64,000 bases of DNA from CAVXEH01 sp963805305 (GCA_963805305.1 CAWDTM010000002.1:62001-126000), one strand, 5' to 3'; shown: positions 49,091 to 61,477, counted from the first letter of the stretch. Made by a program: numbers and translations. The notes: generated from the sequence alone by a model not told the origin.

Positions 49091-50253
49091 CACGGCCACC
49101 CGGTGCGCGTTGCAGCCGCCATGCGAACGACCCGCAGGTCGGGCGGCACCGGCTCGTCGCTCCCGGCCAGGATCGCGTCGACCGCAAGGCGGGCCGTTGC
49201 CGGGCCGCACGAGATGCCCCACGGGCCGTGACCCGCGGCAAGGTACAGCCCGCTGATGCCCGGGACCGATCCGGTGAGCGGACGCCCGTCCACGGACTGG
49301 GGCCGCGCGCAGGCACGGGTGGCCGTGATGGTCGCCTTGCCCAGCGCGGGGAGGAAGCGAGCGCCGCGCCGTATCAGGATGGGCGCCAGCGCACGAGGAT
49401 CCGGCTCTTCCGCAAGGAACGTGGAGCCGATAGTCGCAACACCATCCGCGGCAGCGAGCGTGAAGAGGCTGCGCGTTGCCTCAGGCGGCGCGGCGGGCGC
49501 ACCGACGGCGGCATCCACCGGTCGGTTCACCGGCTCGACGCGGGCCTCTTCCACGATATGCCGCGGGGGATGGGCCATGGCGAGCTGTGCGGTGGCGCCC
49601 CAGGTGGCCACGATGGGCTGCCAGCGGCCGGTGGGGTCGACCAGGTAGGCGCTCCATGGACCCGCTGCGATCAGCACGCGATCCGCGGCGAGGCGCCGCG
49701 CGCCCTCCAGCAGCACGCCCGTGACGCGACCGCGCTCGACGGCGGGAACCGCTGCCGAGCCGACCTCCACGCGGGCTCCCGCCGCGGTGGCGCGTTGTGC
49801 CATGGCCGTTGTGGCGGCGTGCGGCGGGACCGGATAGCCGGTGGCCAGACGGAGCGACCAGAGGTCCGCCGCCAGTGCCGGCTCGAGTGCCCGCGTCTGC
49901 CGAGGCTCCAGCAGGTCGGGGAGCAGCTCGGGCATCGCCGACAGCCCGGCGGCCTGCGCGTCGAGGACGGCGCGGTCATCGGCCAGCAGCAGGACCCCTG
50001 CAGGATCTGCGGGAAACGAGAAGCTGCCGCCGGAGCGTGCCATGGCGCGGTACATCGCGAGGGTTTCTTCGTGGAGGGGCACGAGTACCGCGTCGAGCGG
50101 GTGCTGGACCGCTCCCAGGTTGCGTCCGGAGGCACCCGCGCCAATAGTCTCACGCTCGACGAGCGTGACCGACACACCGCGCTCTGCGAGCAGCGCCGCG
50201 GCGGAGGTCCCCACGATCCCGCCCCCGATGACCACGACCTCGCTGCCCGGCAT
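49087..50253 (-). CDS. FAD-dependent oxidoreductase, DAO family
   Basis: A 388-residue flavoprotein resembling glycine oxidase / D-amino-acid dehydrogenase. The FAD motif is VVVIGGGIVGTSAAALLAERG, followed by GASGRNLGAVQHPL, a C-terminal GHGPWGISCGPATARLAVD and DGRPLTGSVPGISGLYLAAG. The substrate is probably an amine or amino acid. ATG 50253 lies 7 bases after a TATCCT box, so the mRNA is likely leaderless. It leads an operon whose next genes are the sigma factor and membrane protein. It is divergent from pth. Confidence 0.85.
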   Translation of the reverse strand: MPGSEVVVIGGGIVGTSAAALLAERGVSVTLVERETIGAGASGRNLGAVQHPLDAVLVPLHEETLAMYRAMARSGGSFSFPADPAGVLLLADDRAVLDAQAAGLSAMPELLPDLLEPRQTRALEPALAADLWSLRLATGYPVPPHAATTAMAQRATAAGARVEVGSAAVPAVERGRVTGVLLEGARRLAADRVLIAAGPWSAYLVDPTGRWQPIVATWGATAQLAMAHPPRHIVEEARVEPVNRPVDAAVGAPAAPPEATRSLFTLAAADGVATIGSTFLAEEPDPRALAPILIRRGARFLPALGKATITATRACARPQSVDGRPLTGSVPGISGLYLAAGHGPWGISCGPATARLAVDAILAGSDEPVPPDLRVVRMAAATRTGWPW

Positions 50254-50260
50254 GCGCTTC

Positions 50261-50266
50261 AGGATA
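50261..50266 (-). promoter_or_regulatory. -10 box of the DAO oxidoreductase / sigma operon (leaderless type)
   Basis: TATCCT on the minus strand ends 7 bases before ATG 50253. Confidence 0.5.
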
Positions 50267-50296
50267 CGGCGCGACCGGCGGAGTCGCGCGAACCGC

Positions 50297-50302
50297 TACC
50301 AT
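50297..50302 (+). promoter_or_regulatory. -10 box of pth-mfd
   Basis: TACCAT ends 11 bases before ATG 50314. It lies back to back with the box of the divergent oxidoreductase gene. Confidence 0.45.
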
Positions 50303-50313
50303 CGCATGCGGTC

Positions 50314-50901
50314 ATGAAGGTCATCTGCGGCCTCGGCAACCCTGGCGATCGATACCGGCTCACGCGTCACAACGTGGGCTTTCGGGTCGTGGACCTGCTC
50401 GCGGACCGCTGGGGCCAGACGGGGAAGGGGCGGGTGCGGGAGGGCGCCGCGCTTCTCGAGGTGCGTCTGCCCGAGCCGCTCGAAACGGTCCTGCTGGTGA
50501 AGCCCATGCGCTACATGAACGGGTCCGGCGTCCCGCTGCGCGCAGCCATGCGCAATACCGCCGCCGAGGTCTCCGAGGACCTGCTCGTGGTGGCCGACGA
50601 CATCGACCTGCCGCTTGGGCGCCTGCGCCTGCGCCGCGCAGGCTCCGCGGGAGGGCACAACGGCCTGCGAGCCATCATCGCCGCGCTGGGCACGAACGAG
50701 TTCGCGCGGCTGCGGGTCGGGATCGGCCGAAGTGGTGAAGCGGTCGACCACGTGCTCTCGACGTTCGCGGCCGCCGAACGGGATGTTGCGGACGAGGTTG
50801 TCGCCACGGCCGCCGATGCAGCGGAGCGCTGGCTGCGCGACGGGCTCGACGAGGCGATGAATGCCTACAACGGCCTCGACCTGGCCGAGCCGCCGGCGTG
50901 A
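50314..50901 (+). CDS. pth: peptidyl-tRNA hydrolase
   Basis: Recycles peptidyl-tRNA released from ribosomes. The 195-residue product has VICGLGNPGDRYRLTRHNVGF with catalytic His19, VKPMRYMNGSGVPL, VVADDIDLPLGRLRLRRAGS with the conserved Asp, and GGHNGLRAII. It overlaps mfd by the 4-base GTGA, the usual pth-mfd order. Confidence 0.96.
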   Translation: MKVICGLGNPGDRYRLTRHNVGFRVVDLLADRWGQTGKGRVREGAALLEVRLPEPLETVLLVKPMRYMNGSGVPLRAAMRNTAAEVSEDLLVVADDIDLPLGRLRLRRAGSAGGHNGLRAIIAALGTNEFARLRVGIGRSGEAVDHVLSTFAAAERDVADEVVATAADAAERWLRDGLDEAMNAYNGLDLAEPPA

Positions 50902-53900
50902 CCGTCCGCTCCCCGGAGCACGCCCGCGCCACATCCCCGCGCGGCGGTGCCGATCGGCGGGTCGCGGCCCTCACCTCTGTCCTGGCCGCCGCCCTCCCCG
51001 AGCGGGCCGGGACATCGCTGCGGGTGCCCGCAAGCGCCTGGGCGGCGTACCTGGCCGCTCGTCGGCGGGCGCTGGCGGCCGGCACGCCGCTGGTGGTCGT
51101 CGTGCGCAATGACGAAGAGGCACATCGGCTCGCCGACGACCTGTCGGCCTGGCAGGTCTCGGGTCATGTCCGCGTGCTTCCCGAGCGCGCCGCCCTGCCG
51201 CTCGAACGCGCCCTCGCCGAGCACGAGGAGTCCGCGGAACGGCTGCAGGTCCTGGCCGAGCTGGATGCCCGCCCCCGGGACCTCGTGGTCGTGGCGCCCC
51301 TGCTGGCGTTGGTGCAGCGGACCATCTCCCCGGCACAGCTGCGTGAGGCTCGCCTCGAGCTGCGGGTCGGCGCGCCGGTCGTGCAACGCGCGCTCCTCAC
51401 CGCCCTGGTGGCCGGTGGGTATGAGCCGGTCGTCGAGGTGAGCGGCGTCGGCGAGTTCGCGAACCGGGGCGGGATCATCGACGTCTGGCCCCCCGGCTCC
51501 ACGGAACCCCTGCGACTCGACCTCTTCGGCGACGAGCTCGAGTCGCTGCGAGCATTCGACCCCATGACCCAGGCGAGCCGCCGCCGCCTCGAGCATGCCA
51601 CGGTCCTGCCCGCGAGCGAGTTCCTCCCCGAGGACGGCTTCGCGACGCTGGGCGCTCGCCTCCCGGCCCGACCCGGGTTGTCCCAGGCGCTCGCCGACGA
51701 CCTCGTCCACCTCGAGCAGGGTGATCCGGGGGAGGCGGCGGAGACCTGGGCGGCGCTGCTCACCGCCGGGCCGACCTCCGACCATTTCCCTGCCGACTCG
51801 CTCCTGGTGCTGACCGATCCCGACGAGCTGAGGTCGATCGCCGTCGACCTGGACCGCCAGGCCGGGGAGCGGCGCGACGGCCTGGTGGCCTCGGGCGAAC
51901 TGCCGGCCACCTGGCCGCTGCCCTACGCGGCCGCCGAGACCCTGCGCGACCTGGATCGCCGCGTCGGTGAGCGTCTCGACGAGCAGGGCGTCACCGATCT
52001 CGGCTACGGATCCGCCCCCGCGCTGCCCGGACGGGTCGAACGGCTCGCAGACTGGGTCGTCGAGCTGGCCGCGCCGGGCCGGTCCGTGGTGATCACCACG
52101 GACCAGGCCAGCCGCGTGGACGAGCTGCTCGAGGAGGCCGGTGCCCCGGTGAGCGCGGTCGCGGAGCTGCGCGAGGCGCCGGCGGCGGGCGCCATCGGCC
52201 TGGTGCATGGCTCGCTCAGCGGCGGGTTCAGCCATGGGCCGGCGAAGCTGCTGGTGCTCACCGACCATGAGCTCTTCGGGGCCGTCCGGATTCGACGCCT
52301 GACGCCCGCGAAGAAGGTGGTCACCCGGGACCTGATCGGGAAGCTGTCGCCGGGCGACCTCGTCGTGCACATCGACCACGGCGTTGCGCGGTACGTGGGG
52401 ATGACCCAGCGCGCCTACTCCGGGGCCGTGAAGGAGTACCTGCAGCTCGACTTCGCCGGCGACGGGAAGATCTTCCTGCCGTCGGACCAGATCGGTCGCA
52501 TCACCCGCTACGCCGGCGGCCCGGCGCCCACCCTGTCGAAGCTGGGCGGGACCGAGTGGGAGCGGACGAAACGGCGCGTCGCGCGCGCGGTGAACGATCT
52601 GGCGCGCGAGCTCCTGGAGATCTATGCGGCGCGGGAGTCCGCGGAAGGGTTCCGCTTCAGTCCCGACAGCACCTGGCAGCGGGAGCTCGAGGAGGCATTC
52701 CCGTACACCGAGACGCCCGACCAGGCCCGGACCATCGAGGAGGTGAAGGCCGACATGCTCCGCCGCCGCCCCATGGACCGCCTCGTCTGCGGCGACGTGG
52801 GATACGGGAAGACGGAGGTTGCCCTGCGAGCCGCGTTCAAGGCGGTCCAGGACGGCAAGCAGGTCGCCGTGCTGGTGCCCACCACCGTCCTGGCCCAGCA
52901 GCATGAGCTCACCTTCCAGCGACGCCTGGCGCCGTTCCCGGTTCGCGTCGAGATGCTCAGCCGGTTCGTCTCGAAGAAGCGCCAGGCCGAGGTCGTGGCC
53001 GGGGTGAATGACGGCAGCGTCGACGTCCTCGTGGGCACGCACCGCATCCTGTCCAAGGACATCCACTTCGCGGACCTGGGCCTGCTCGTGGTGGACGAGG
53101 AGCAGCGGTTCGGCGTCAGCCACAAGGAACGCATCAAGAACCTGCGCCGCGAGGTGGACGTCCTGACCCTCTCGGCAACCCCCATCCCCCGCACGCTGCA
53201 CCTCTCCCTGGTGGGGATCCGCGACCTGTCCGTCATCGAGACGCCACCGGAAGCGCGCCTGCCGATCCAGACCCGGATCGCGGAGGACGATGACGGCCTG
53301 GTCCGCGACGCCATCAACCGTGAGCTCGATCGGGGCGGCCAGGTCTTCTACGTCCACAACCGCATCGACACCATCGAGGCGGCCGCGGCACGGGTTCGCC
53401 GCCTGGTGCCGCGCGCACGGGTCGCCATCGGTCACGGGCAGATGGCCGAGGGAATGCTCGAGCGGGTGATGCTCGACTTCGCCGACGGGCGCTTCGATGT
53501 CCTGGTCTGCACCACGATCATCGAGTCCGGCCTGGACATCGCGAACACGAACACCATCATCATCGCGCGGGCCGACACGTTCGGGCTGGCGCAGCTCTAT
53601 CAGCTGCGTGGGCGCGTTGGCCGCTCCGACCGCCGTGCGTACGCGTACCTGCTCCATCGTCGCAGCACGCCGCTCTCGCTCATCGCCCGCAAGCGGCTCC
53701 ACGCCATCTTCTCCGCGTCGGACCTTGGCGCCGGATACCAGATCGCCCTCTCCGACCTCGAGATCCGCGGGGCCGGCAACATCCTCGGCGCGGAGCAGCA
53801 CGGCCACATGGCGGCCGTTGGCTTCGAGCTGTACACCCGGCTGCTCGCCGATGCGGTGGATCGCCTGCGGGGTCGGAGGCCGTTGCCCGAGCCGGCTCCG

Positions 53901-54326
53901 GTGCGCCTGGACCTGCCCGGGTCCGCCTACCTGCCGGACGCCTACATCGCGGATGCCGGCGCGAAGCTCGAGGTCTACCGCCGCTTCGCGCAGGTGCGCT
54001 CCGCTCCGGACGGCGAGGCGCTGCGCGCCGAGGTGCGGGACCGATTCGGCCCGGTGCCGCCCGAGGTGGAGGGCCTCTTCACCGCCGTGGCCATGCGCCT
54101 CGCGGCCGAGGCCGCCGGGGTGCCCGAGGTGCGCGTGGAACCCGGGAGGGTGACGTTGAAGTGGGCGCGCTATCCGCGCCAGCAGGTGGTGACGGCGCTC
54201 ACGGCCGCGGGGCTTCGTCCGGTGGCCGGGTCGAACCAGGTGCGGATGGCTGTTGGGACGGGACGGGACGCCGTGACGGTTGCCATGCGGGCCCTCGACG
54301 CGCTGGCCGACCGGCCCCCCGCCTGA
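50898..54326 (+). CDS. mfd: transcription-repair coupling factor Mfd
   Basis: A superfamily 2 translocase that removes stalled RNA polymerase and recruits UvrA. The 1142-residue product has the usual layout: a UvrB-like N-terminal region (GVGEFANRGGIIDVWPPG), the RNA-polymerase-interacting CarD-like domain (LSPGDLVVHIDHGVARYVG) and a RecG-like motor with Walker A GDVGYGKTEVALRA, VVDEEQRFGV and TLSATPIPRTLHLSL. The translocation motif QLRGRVGRSDRRAYAYLL and the C-terminal domain follow. The GTG at 50898 overlaps the pth stop. Confidence 0.97.
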   Translation: MTVRSPEHARATSPRGGADRRVAALTSVLAAALPERAGTSLRVPASAWAAYLAARRRALAAGTPLVVVVRNDEEAHRLADDLSAWQVSGHVRVLPERAALPLERALAEHEESAERLQVLAELDARPRDLVVVAPLLALVQRTISPAQLREARLELRVGAPVVQRALLTALVAGGYEPVVEVSGVGEFANRGGIIDVWPPGSTEPLRLDLFGDELESLRAFDPMTQASRRRLEHATVLPASEFLPEDGFATLGARLPARPGLSQALADDLVHLEQGDPGEAAETWAALLTAGPTSDHFPADSLLVLTDPDELRSIAVDLDRQAGERRDGLVASGELPATWPLPYAAAETLRDLDRRVGERLDEQGVTDLGYGSAPALPGRVERLADWVVELAAPGRSVVITTDQASRVDELLEEAGAPVSAVAELREAPAAGAIGLVHGSLSGGFSHGPAKLLVLTDHELFGAVRIRRLTPAKKVVTRDLIGKLSPGDLVVHIDHGVARYVGMTQRAYSGAVKEYLQLDFAGDGKIFLPSDQIGRITRYAGGPAPTLSKLGGTEWERTKRRVARAVNDLARELLEIYAARESAEGFRFSPDSTWQRELEEAFPYTETPDQARTIEEVKADMLRRRPMDRLVCGDVGYGKTEVALRAAFKAVQDGKQVAVLVPTTVLAQQHELTFQRRLAPFPVRVEMLSRFVSKKRQAEVVAGVNDGSVDVLVGTHRILSKDIHFADLGLLVVDEEQRFGVSHKERIKNLRREVDVLTLSATPIPRTLHLSLVGIRDLSVIETPPEARLPIQTRIAEDDDGLVRDAINRELDRGGQVFYVHNRIDTIEAAAARVRRLVPRARVAIGHGQMAEGMLERVMLDFADGRFDVLVCTTIIESGLDIANTNTIIIARADTFGLAQLYQLRGRVGRSDRRAYAYLLHRRSTPLSLIARKRLHAIFSASDLGAGYQIALSDLEIRGAGNILGAEQHGHMAAVGFELYTRLLADAVDRLRGRRPLPEPAPVRLDLPGSAYLPDAYIADAGAKLEVYRRFAQVRSAPDGEALRAEVRDRFGPVPPEVEGLFTAVAMRLAAEAAGVPEVRVEPGRVTLKWARYPRQQVVTALTAAGLRPVAGSNQVRMAVGTGRDAVTVAMRALDALADRPPA

Positions 54327-54390
54327 GGTCGCTCGGCCCGCCGGGTCCGAGTCCATCGGCACTGCGCCGCTGCGCCGCCCGCGCCTGACG

Positions 54391-54828
54391 ATGACGGCCA
54401 TGAGCGGCCTCCTCGTCGCCCGTCGCATCCGGCGGCCGACCTATGCCTGGATCGCGGTCGCCTTGCAGGTGTTTACCGCGGTGATGGCCACGCCGGTCGG
54501 GCTGGCCATGATCTTGGACGCCGACGGGAGCCCGCTCGGCATCCCGCACGACTGGATCGCCGGATCGCCGTTCGGCTCCTTCCTCGTGCCGGGCGTCGTG
54601 CTGCTGTGCATGAACGGGGTGGGGCAGCTGTCGGCGGCGATCCTCGTCTGGCAGCGTCACCCATGGGCGCCGTGGGTAACGGGGTTCTTCGCGGTGGGGC
54701 TCATGACCTGGATTGGCATCCAGGTCATCGTGATTCCGTTCTCCGCTCTGCAGCCGGCCCTGTTCGCGGTCGGTCTCGTCGAGGGGTTCGTGGCGCTCAC
54801 CTGGCTGCGGAGCGCGCAGAAGGGCTGA
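54391..54828 (+). CDS. small membrane protein of unknown function
   Basis: A 145-residue protein with four hydrophobic segments (WIAVALQVFTAVMATPVGLAM, FLVPGVVLLCMNGVGQLSAAIL, WVTGFFAVGLMTWIGIQVIVI, ALFAVGLVEGFVAL). I do not recognise a family. ATG 54391 or ATG 54400 could start it; the latter follows GACGAT by 7 bases. It stands alone between mfd and an acetyltransferase. Confidence 0.6.
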   Translation: MTAMSGLLVARRIRRPTYAWIAVALQVFTAVMATPVGLAMILDADGSPLGIPHDWIAGSPFGSFLVPGVVLLCMNGVGQLSAAILVWQRHPWAPWVTGFFAVGLMTWIGIQVIVIPFSALQPALFAVGLVEGFVALTWLRSAQKG

Positions 54829-54914
54829 ACGGGGGCGGACGGGCACCCGGATTCGCATGACGTCTGGGCCGGGCGCGTCATTGCCGGCCCTGCCGCTCGT
54901 GCCATGATGGCGGC

Positions 54915-55472
54915 ATGGCCGCGCCGCGTGTCCGCCTCCGGGACATCACCCTCGACGATGCCGATCTCCTCGACGGCTGGGCCGCGGATCCCGAGGTGCT
55001 CAGCGAGTACAACGACTTCGGGGGCCCGCCCCAGATCCTGTCGCGCGAGGCCCTGCGCAGGGGTCCACTGCGCGACGATCGGAAGGGGATGCTCGTCGTC
55101 GTCCTCGCCGATGGAACGCCCATCGGGACGGTCAGCTGGCACCGCGTCAACTACGGCCCGCCCCCGCTGTCCGATGCGTGGAACGTGGGCATCGAGCTCA
55201 TTCCGGCTGCCCGGGGCAAGGGCTACGGTTCGGCGGCGCAGCGGCTGCTGGCCGACTACCTGTTCGAAACGACGGACCTCCACCGCGTGGAGGCGTCAAC
55301 CGACGTGGAGAATGTCGCGGAGCAGCGGTCCCTGGAGAAGGCGGGCTACCGTCGCGAAGGGATCCAGCGGGGGGCCCAGTTCCGCCGCGGCGCGTACCAC
55401 GACCTCGTCACCTACGCCCGTCTGCGCGAGGATCCGCAGCCTCCCGCTACAGCTCCTGGCGGCGGAAGCTGA
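54915..55472 (+). CDS. GNAT family N-acetyltransferase
   Basis: A 185-residue Acetyltransf_3/RimJ-like protein with RLRDITLDDADLLDGWAADP, VGIELIPAARGKGYGSAAQRLL (acetyl-CoA pyrophosphate loop), and VENVAEQRSLEKAGYRREG (typical C-terminal motif). The substrate is unknown. ATG 54915 lies 6 bases after CATGAT, preceded by TTGCCG at a 16-base spacing, so it may be another leaderless gene. Its last 26 bases overlap the convergent ABC permease gene. Confidence 0.88.
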   Translation: MAAPRVRLRDITLDDADLLDGWAADPEVLSEYNDFGGPPQILSREALRRGPLRDDRKGMLVVVLADGTPIGTVSWHRVNYGPPPLSDAWNVGIELIPAARGKGYGSAAQRLLADYLFETTDLHRVEASTDVENVAEQRSLEKAGYRREGIQRGAQFRRGAYHDLVTYARLREDPQPPATAPGGGS

Positions 55473-56204
55473 GCCAGGCGGCGACGTAGGCGGCCGCCAC
55501 GAGCAGGATCGTGGTGACCAGTGGCGGCACGAGGCCCTCGGCCGGGCTCCCGAGCGCGAGCGCCATGCCCGCGCCCCCCAGGTTCCCCGGCGCCCACGAC
55601 CCGACGGTCGGGAGCGCCGAGAAGATGGCGATCAGGACCATGGCGCCGATGCCGATCCCCGCCGCCGCCATCGAGGAGCGGGTGAGCGTGCTCCCCAGGA
55701 AGGTCAGCGTCGCGTAGGTCATCAGTGACCCGAAGGTGAAGGCACACATGGCCGCGTAGCCGATGACATCGGGTGCCGAGAAGAGCAGCGCCGTGTACGC
55801 ATAGGCGCCGATGCCGGCCAGGAGCGTGCCCACCAGCAGCGTACCGGCGATGGCCGTCAGCTTCGCGGCCAGGAAGGCGCCGCGGGACAGGGGCTTGGTG
55901 AGGAGCATGGCGGCCGTGCCGCGCTCCTTCTCCACCGCCACGGAACCCATTGCCAGCAGGATGGCGGCGAGGATGCCGGTCTGCCCCAGGTTCTTCTGGA
56001 ACTGGGTGATGGCATCGGCAATCGTGGGCGTGGGGATGATCCCGGTGAACTGGTCGCCCGCCAGGGACTTGACCAGCTCCGGCGTATAGCGGGCCAGGAT
56101 CGGGGAGCCGATCCCGAAGATGGCGAAGATGATCCCCACAACGAGCATGCGCCACGTCCGCCACTGCTCGGTGAGCTCCTTGTGGAGCAGCACGCGGTAG
56201 CCCC

Positions 56205-56208
<4 letters not shown>
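55447..56208 (-). CDS. ABC-2 type transporter permease
   Basis: A 253-residue polytopic protein with about six TM segments. It opens with a cytosolic helix (LLHKELTEQWRTWRML) and has the loop VEKERGTAAMLLTKPLSRGAF, characteristic of ABC-2 exporters of the NosY/YhaP type. It overlaps the ATPase gene upstream by 4 bases (ATGA). It is the last gene in the sdpR-sdpI-PLDc_N-ATPase-permease operon. Confidence 0.88.
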
Positions 56209-57218
<1,010 letters not shown>

Positions 57219-57222
57219 CGGC

Positions 57223-57423
57223 TCAGGTGTCCTCGCGTCCGAACAGGAAGTACACGAGCGGGCCCAGGAGCTCGCCCAGGACGATGATGATGCCCCACAC
57301 CAGCTTGTTCCCGCCCTTCACCCGCCGCTCGGGCCGGGTGAGGTCGTACAGGCCGACCCCCATGAGCGCGAGCTGCAGGATGAGCAGGGGCGCGATGATC
57401 GCGATGATCTGTCCGATGGACAC
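57223..57423 (-). CDS. PLDc_N-domain small membrane protein
   Basis: A 66-residue, two-TM protein with the phospholipase-D-nuclease N-terminal (PLDc_N) pattern: IIAPLLILQLALMGVGLYDL, the linker TRPERRVKGGNK, LVWGIIIVLGELLGPLVYFL and the end FGRED. Such proteins are common beside exporters and SdpI-type genes and in YxlE-like regulators of antimicrobial stress. GTG 57423 starts 3 bases after the sdpI stop. Confidence 0.85.
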   Translation of the reverse strand: MSIGQIIAIIAPLLILQLALMGVGLYDLTRPERRVKGGNKLVWGIIIVLGELLGPLVYFLFGREDT

Positions 57424-57426
57424 CGG

Positions 57427-58098
57427 TCAGCCTCCGAAGGGGTGGCGGTCAGGGTCGGACCGCCAGGCGAAGTACGAGTAGACGACGGGCACGATCCCGG
57501 CGGCGGCGGCGCCGCCGATCATGGCGAACGCGAAGACGGTCGGGGCCGCCACGATGGCAAGGGCGACGCTGACGACCCCCGCGGCCATGAACAGGTACCC
57601 GCCCAGGCGGTGCGTCCGCGACCACGCCCGCTCGCTCGAGAGGGTCCACGGGGTGCGGATGCCAATGAACCAGTTGCTGCGCACCTTGCCCAGGTAGTTG
57701 CCGATGACGATGAACAGGCCGCCCACCGCCACGACCACCACCCGGCCGATATCGATCGGGGCACCGACCGCAGTCAGCGTGGCGGCAACGTGCACCGCGC
57801 CGAGCACGACGATGGCGGCACCCATGATCCACAGCCGGCCGGTGGTCGATCGCTCCTGGTGGCCACGCCGCGGATCGAGGTAGGGGATCGCGCCGAACAG
57901 CAGGCCCATCACGGCGATGATTGCCGGCATGAGCAGGAGGCCCACGGCCTTGGGCGCGTAGCCATTGGCCTCGCCGTTGAGTCCCCAGTGGATCGGAATC
58001 TGGGCGCCATCGGGGATCTGCCCCCATGCCCAGAGACTGACCGCCAGGCTGCCGAGGAAGACGATCCCGGCGATGAGGAGGATGATGCGTGACTTCAT
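57427..58098 (-). CDS. sdpI: SdpI family membrane protein (DUF1648 + SdpI)
   Basis: A 223-residue protein with about six TM segments. The N-terminal DUF1648 motif is IPIHWGLNGEANGYAPKAVGLLL, written in parts (IPIHWGLNGEANGY, APKAVGLLLMPAI). The SdpI domain has GNYLGKVRSNWFIGIRTPWT and LSSERAWSRTHRLGGYLF. In Bacillus SdpI gives immunity to the SdpC toxin and anchors the repressor SdpR. The sdpR-like gene overlaps it by 4 bases here. No sdpC toxin gene is visible in the window. Confidence 0.92.
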   Translation of the reverse strand: MKSRIILLIAGIVFLGSLAVSLWAWGQIPDGAQIPIHWGLNGEANGYAPKAVGLLLMPAIIAVMGLLFGAIPYLDPRRGHQERSTTGRLWIMGAAIVVLGAVHVAATLTAVGAPIDIGRVVVVAVGGLFIVIGNYLGKVRSNWFIGIRTPWTLSSERAWSRTHRLGGYLFMAAGVVSVALAIVAAPTVFAFAMIGGAAAAGIVPVVYSYFAWRSDPDRHPFGG

Positions 58099-58397
58099 GG
58101 CTGATCCCCTGGACGCTCCCCGGCGAGCTTGCCGATGCCGAGCGCCTGAATGAGGGCCAGCATGGCCTCCTCGAGGACGCTCACGTTGAGGTGGTAGGTG
58201 ATCGTCGTGCCGTGACGATCAGCCTGCACCAGGTCCGCGTCCCTGAGAACGGCCAGGTGGCCCGAGATGGTGGGCCAGGACTGCTCGAACTGCGACGCGA
58301 TATCGCCGGCCCCCATGTCTCCTCCGCGCAGGAGCGCCAGGATCCTGCGTCGGGTCGGATCGGAGAGCGCCCGATAGACGTCGTTCATTCGTCGCAT
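58095..58397 (-). CDS. ArsR/SdpR-type repressor (autorepressor SdpR family)
   Basis: A 100-residue winged-helix regulator: YRALSDPTRRRILALLRGGD, IASQFEQSWPTISGHLAVLRDADLV and DRHGTTITYHLN. The pattern is that of the autorepressor SdpR, which is controlled by membrane sequestration through SdpI. ATG 58397 has an AGGA directly upstream; ATG 58388 is an alternative. An AT-rich palindrome lies just before the start. Confidence 0.9.
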   Translation of the reverse strand: MRRMNDVYRALSDPTRRRILALLRGGDMGAGDIASQFEQSWPTISGHLAVLRDADLVQADRHGTTITYHLNVSVLEEAMLALIQALGIGKLAGERPGDQP

Positions 58398-58398
58398 T

Positions 58399-58408
58399 CC
58401 TAATTAGG
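58399..58408. promoter_or_regulatory. AT-rich palindrome at the sdpR start (probable operator)
   Basis: CCTAATTAGG, a perfect 10-base palindrome, in an unusually AT-rich stretch that also contains TTAATG (a possible -10 on the minus strand). It is probably the autorepressor's binding site. Confidence 0.5.
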
Positions 58409-58540
58409 TCATTAACAAACTATCGCGACCCCTCCCGGCCGTCAAGCGCCGAATGACCTGGGTCGTTTGGCCCGATTCGTGACGTCGGGCGCGGCTGCCG
58501 AACGCGGATCCGGCGGCTGTTCTGTCTTGAGAGCCGGGCG

Positions 58541-58546
58541 TATACT
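58541..58546 (+). promoter_or_regulatory. -10 box of acnA
   Basis: TATACT, 92 bases before the acnA GTG; no convincing -35 is seen. It implies a ~85-base leader. Confidence 0.5.
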
Positions 58547-58565
58547 GGGCGGACATCTCGACCCG

Positions 58566-58583
58566 GGACGGGCGCACCCGTCC
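58566..58583 (+). other. hairpin in the acnA leader
   Basis: GGACGGG-CGCA-CCCGTCC, a 7-bp stem with a 4-base loop in the predicted acnA 5' leader. It may stabilise the mRNA or be a regulatory structure; nothing more can be said. Confidence 0.35.
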
Positions 58584-58638
58584 GGCGCCGACTTCCGATG
58601 GCGCGGCACCTGGCCGCGACGACGATAAGGAGGCGACC

Positions 58639-61467
<2,829 letters not shown>

Positions 61468-61477
61468 CGTCGCTCGA

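Noticed and set aside
50865..54428. A 1187-codon open frame on the minus strand across mfd, and similar long antisense frames across acnA (58660-61176), pgpH (44900-47416) and lepA (7329-9818).
   Set aside because: High GC removes stop codons from antisense frames. Their translations have no domains and are Arg/Gly/Asp/His-rich mirror images of well-conserved genes on the other strand.
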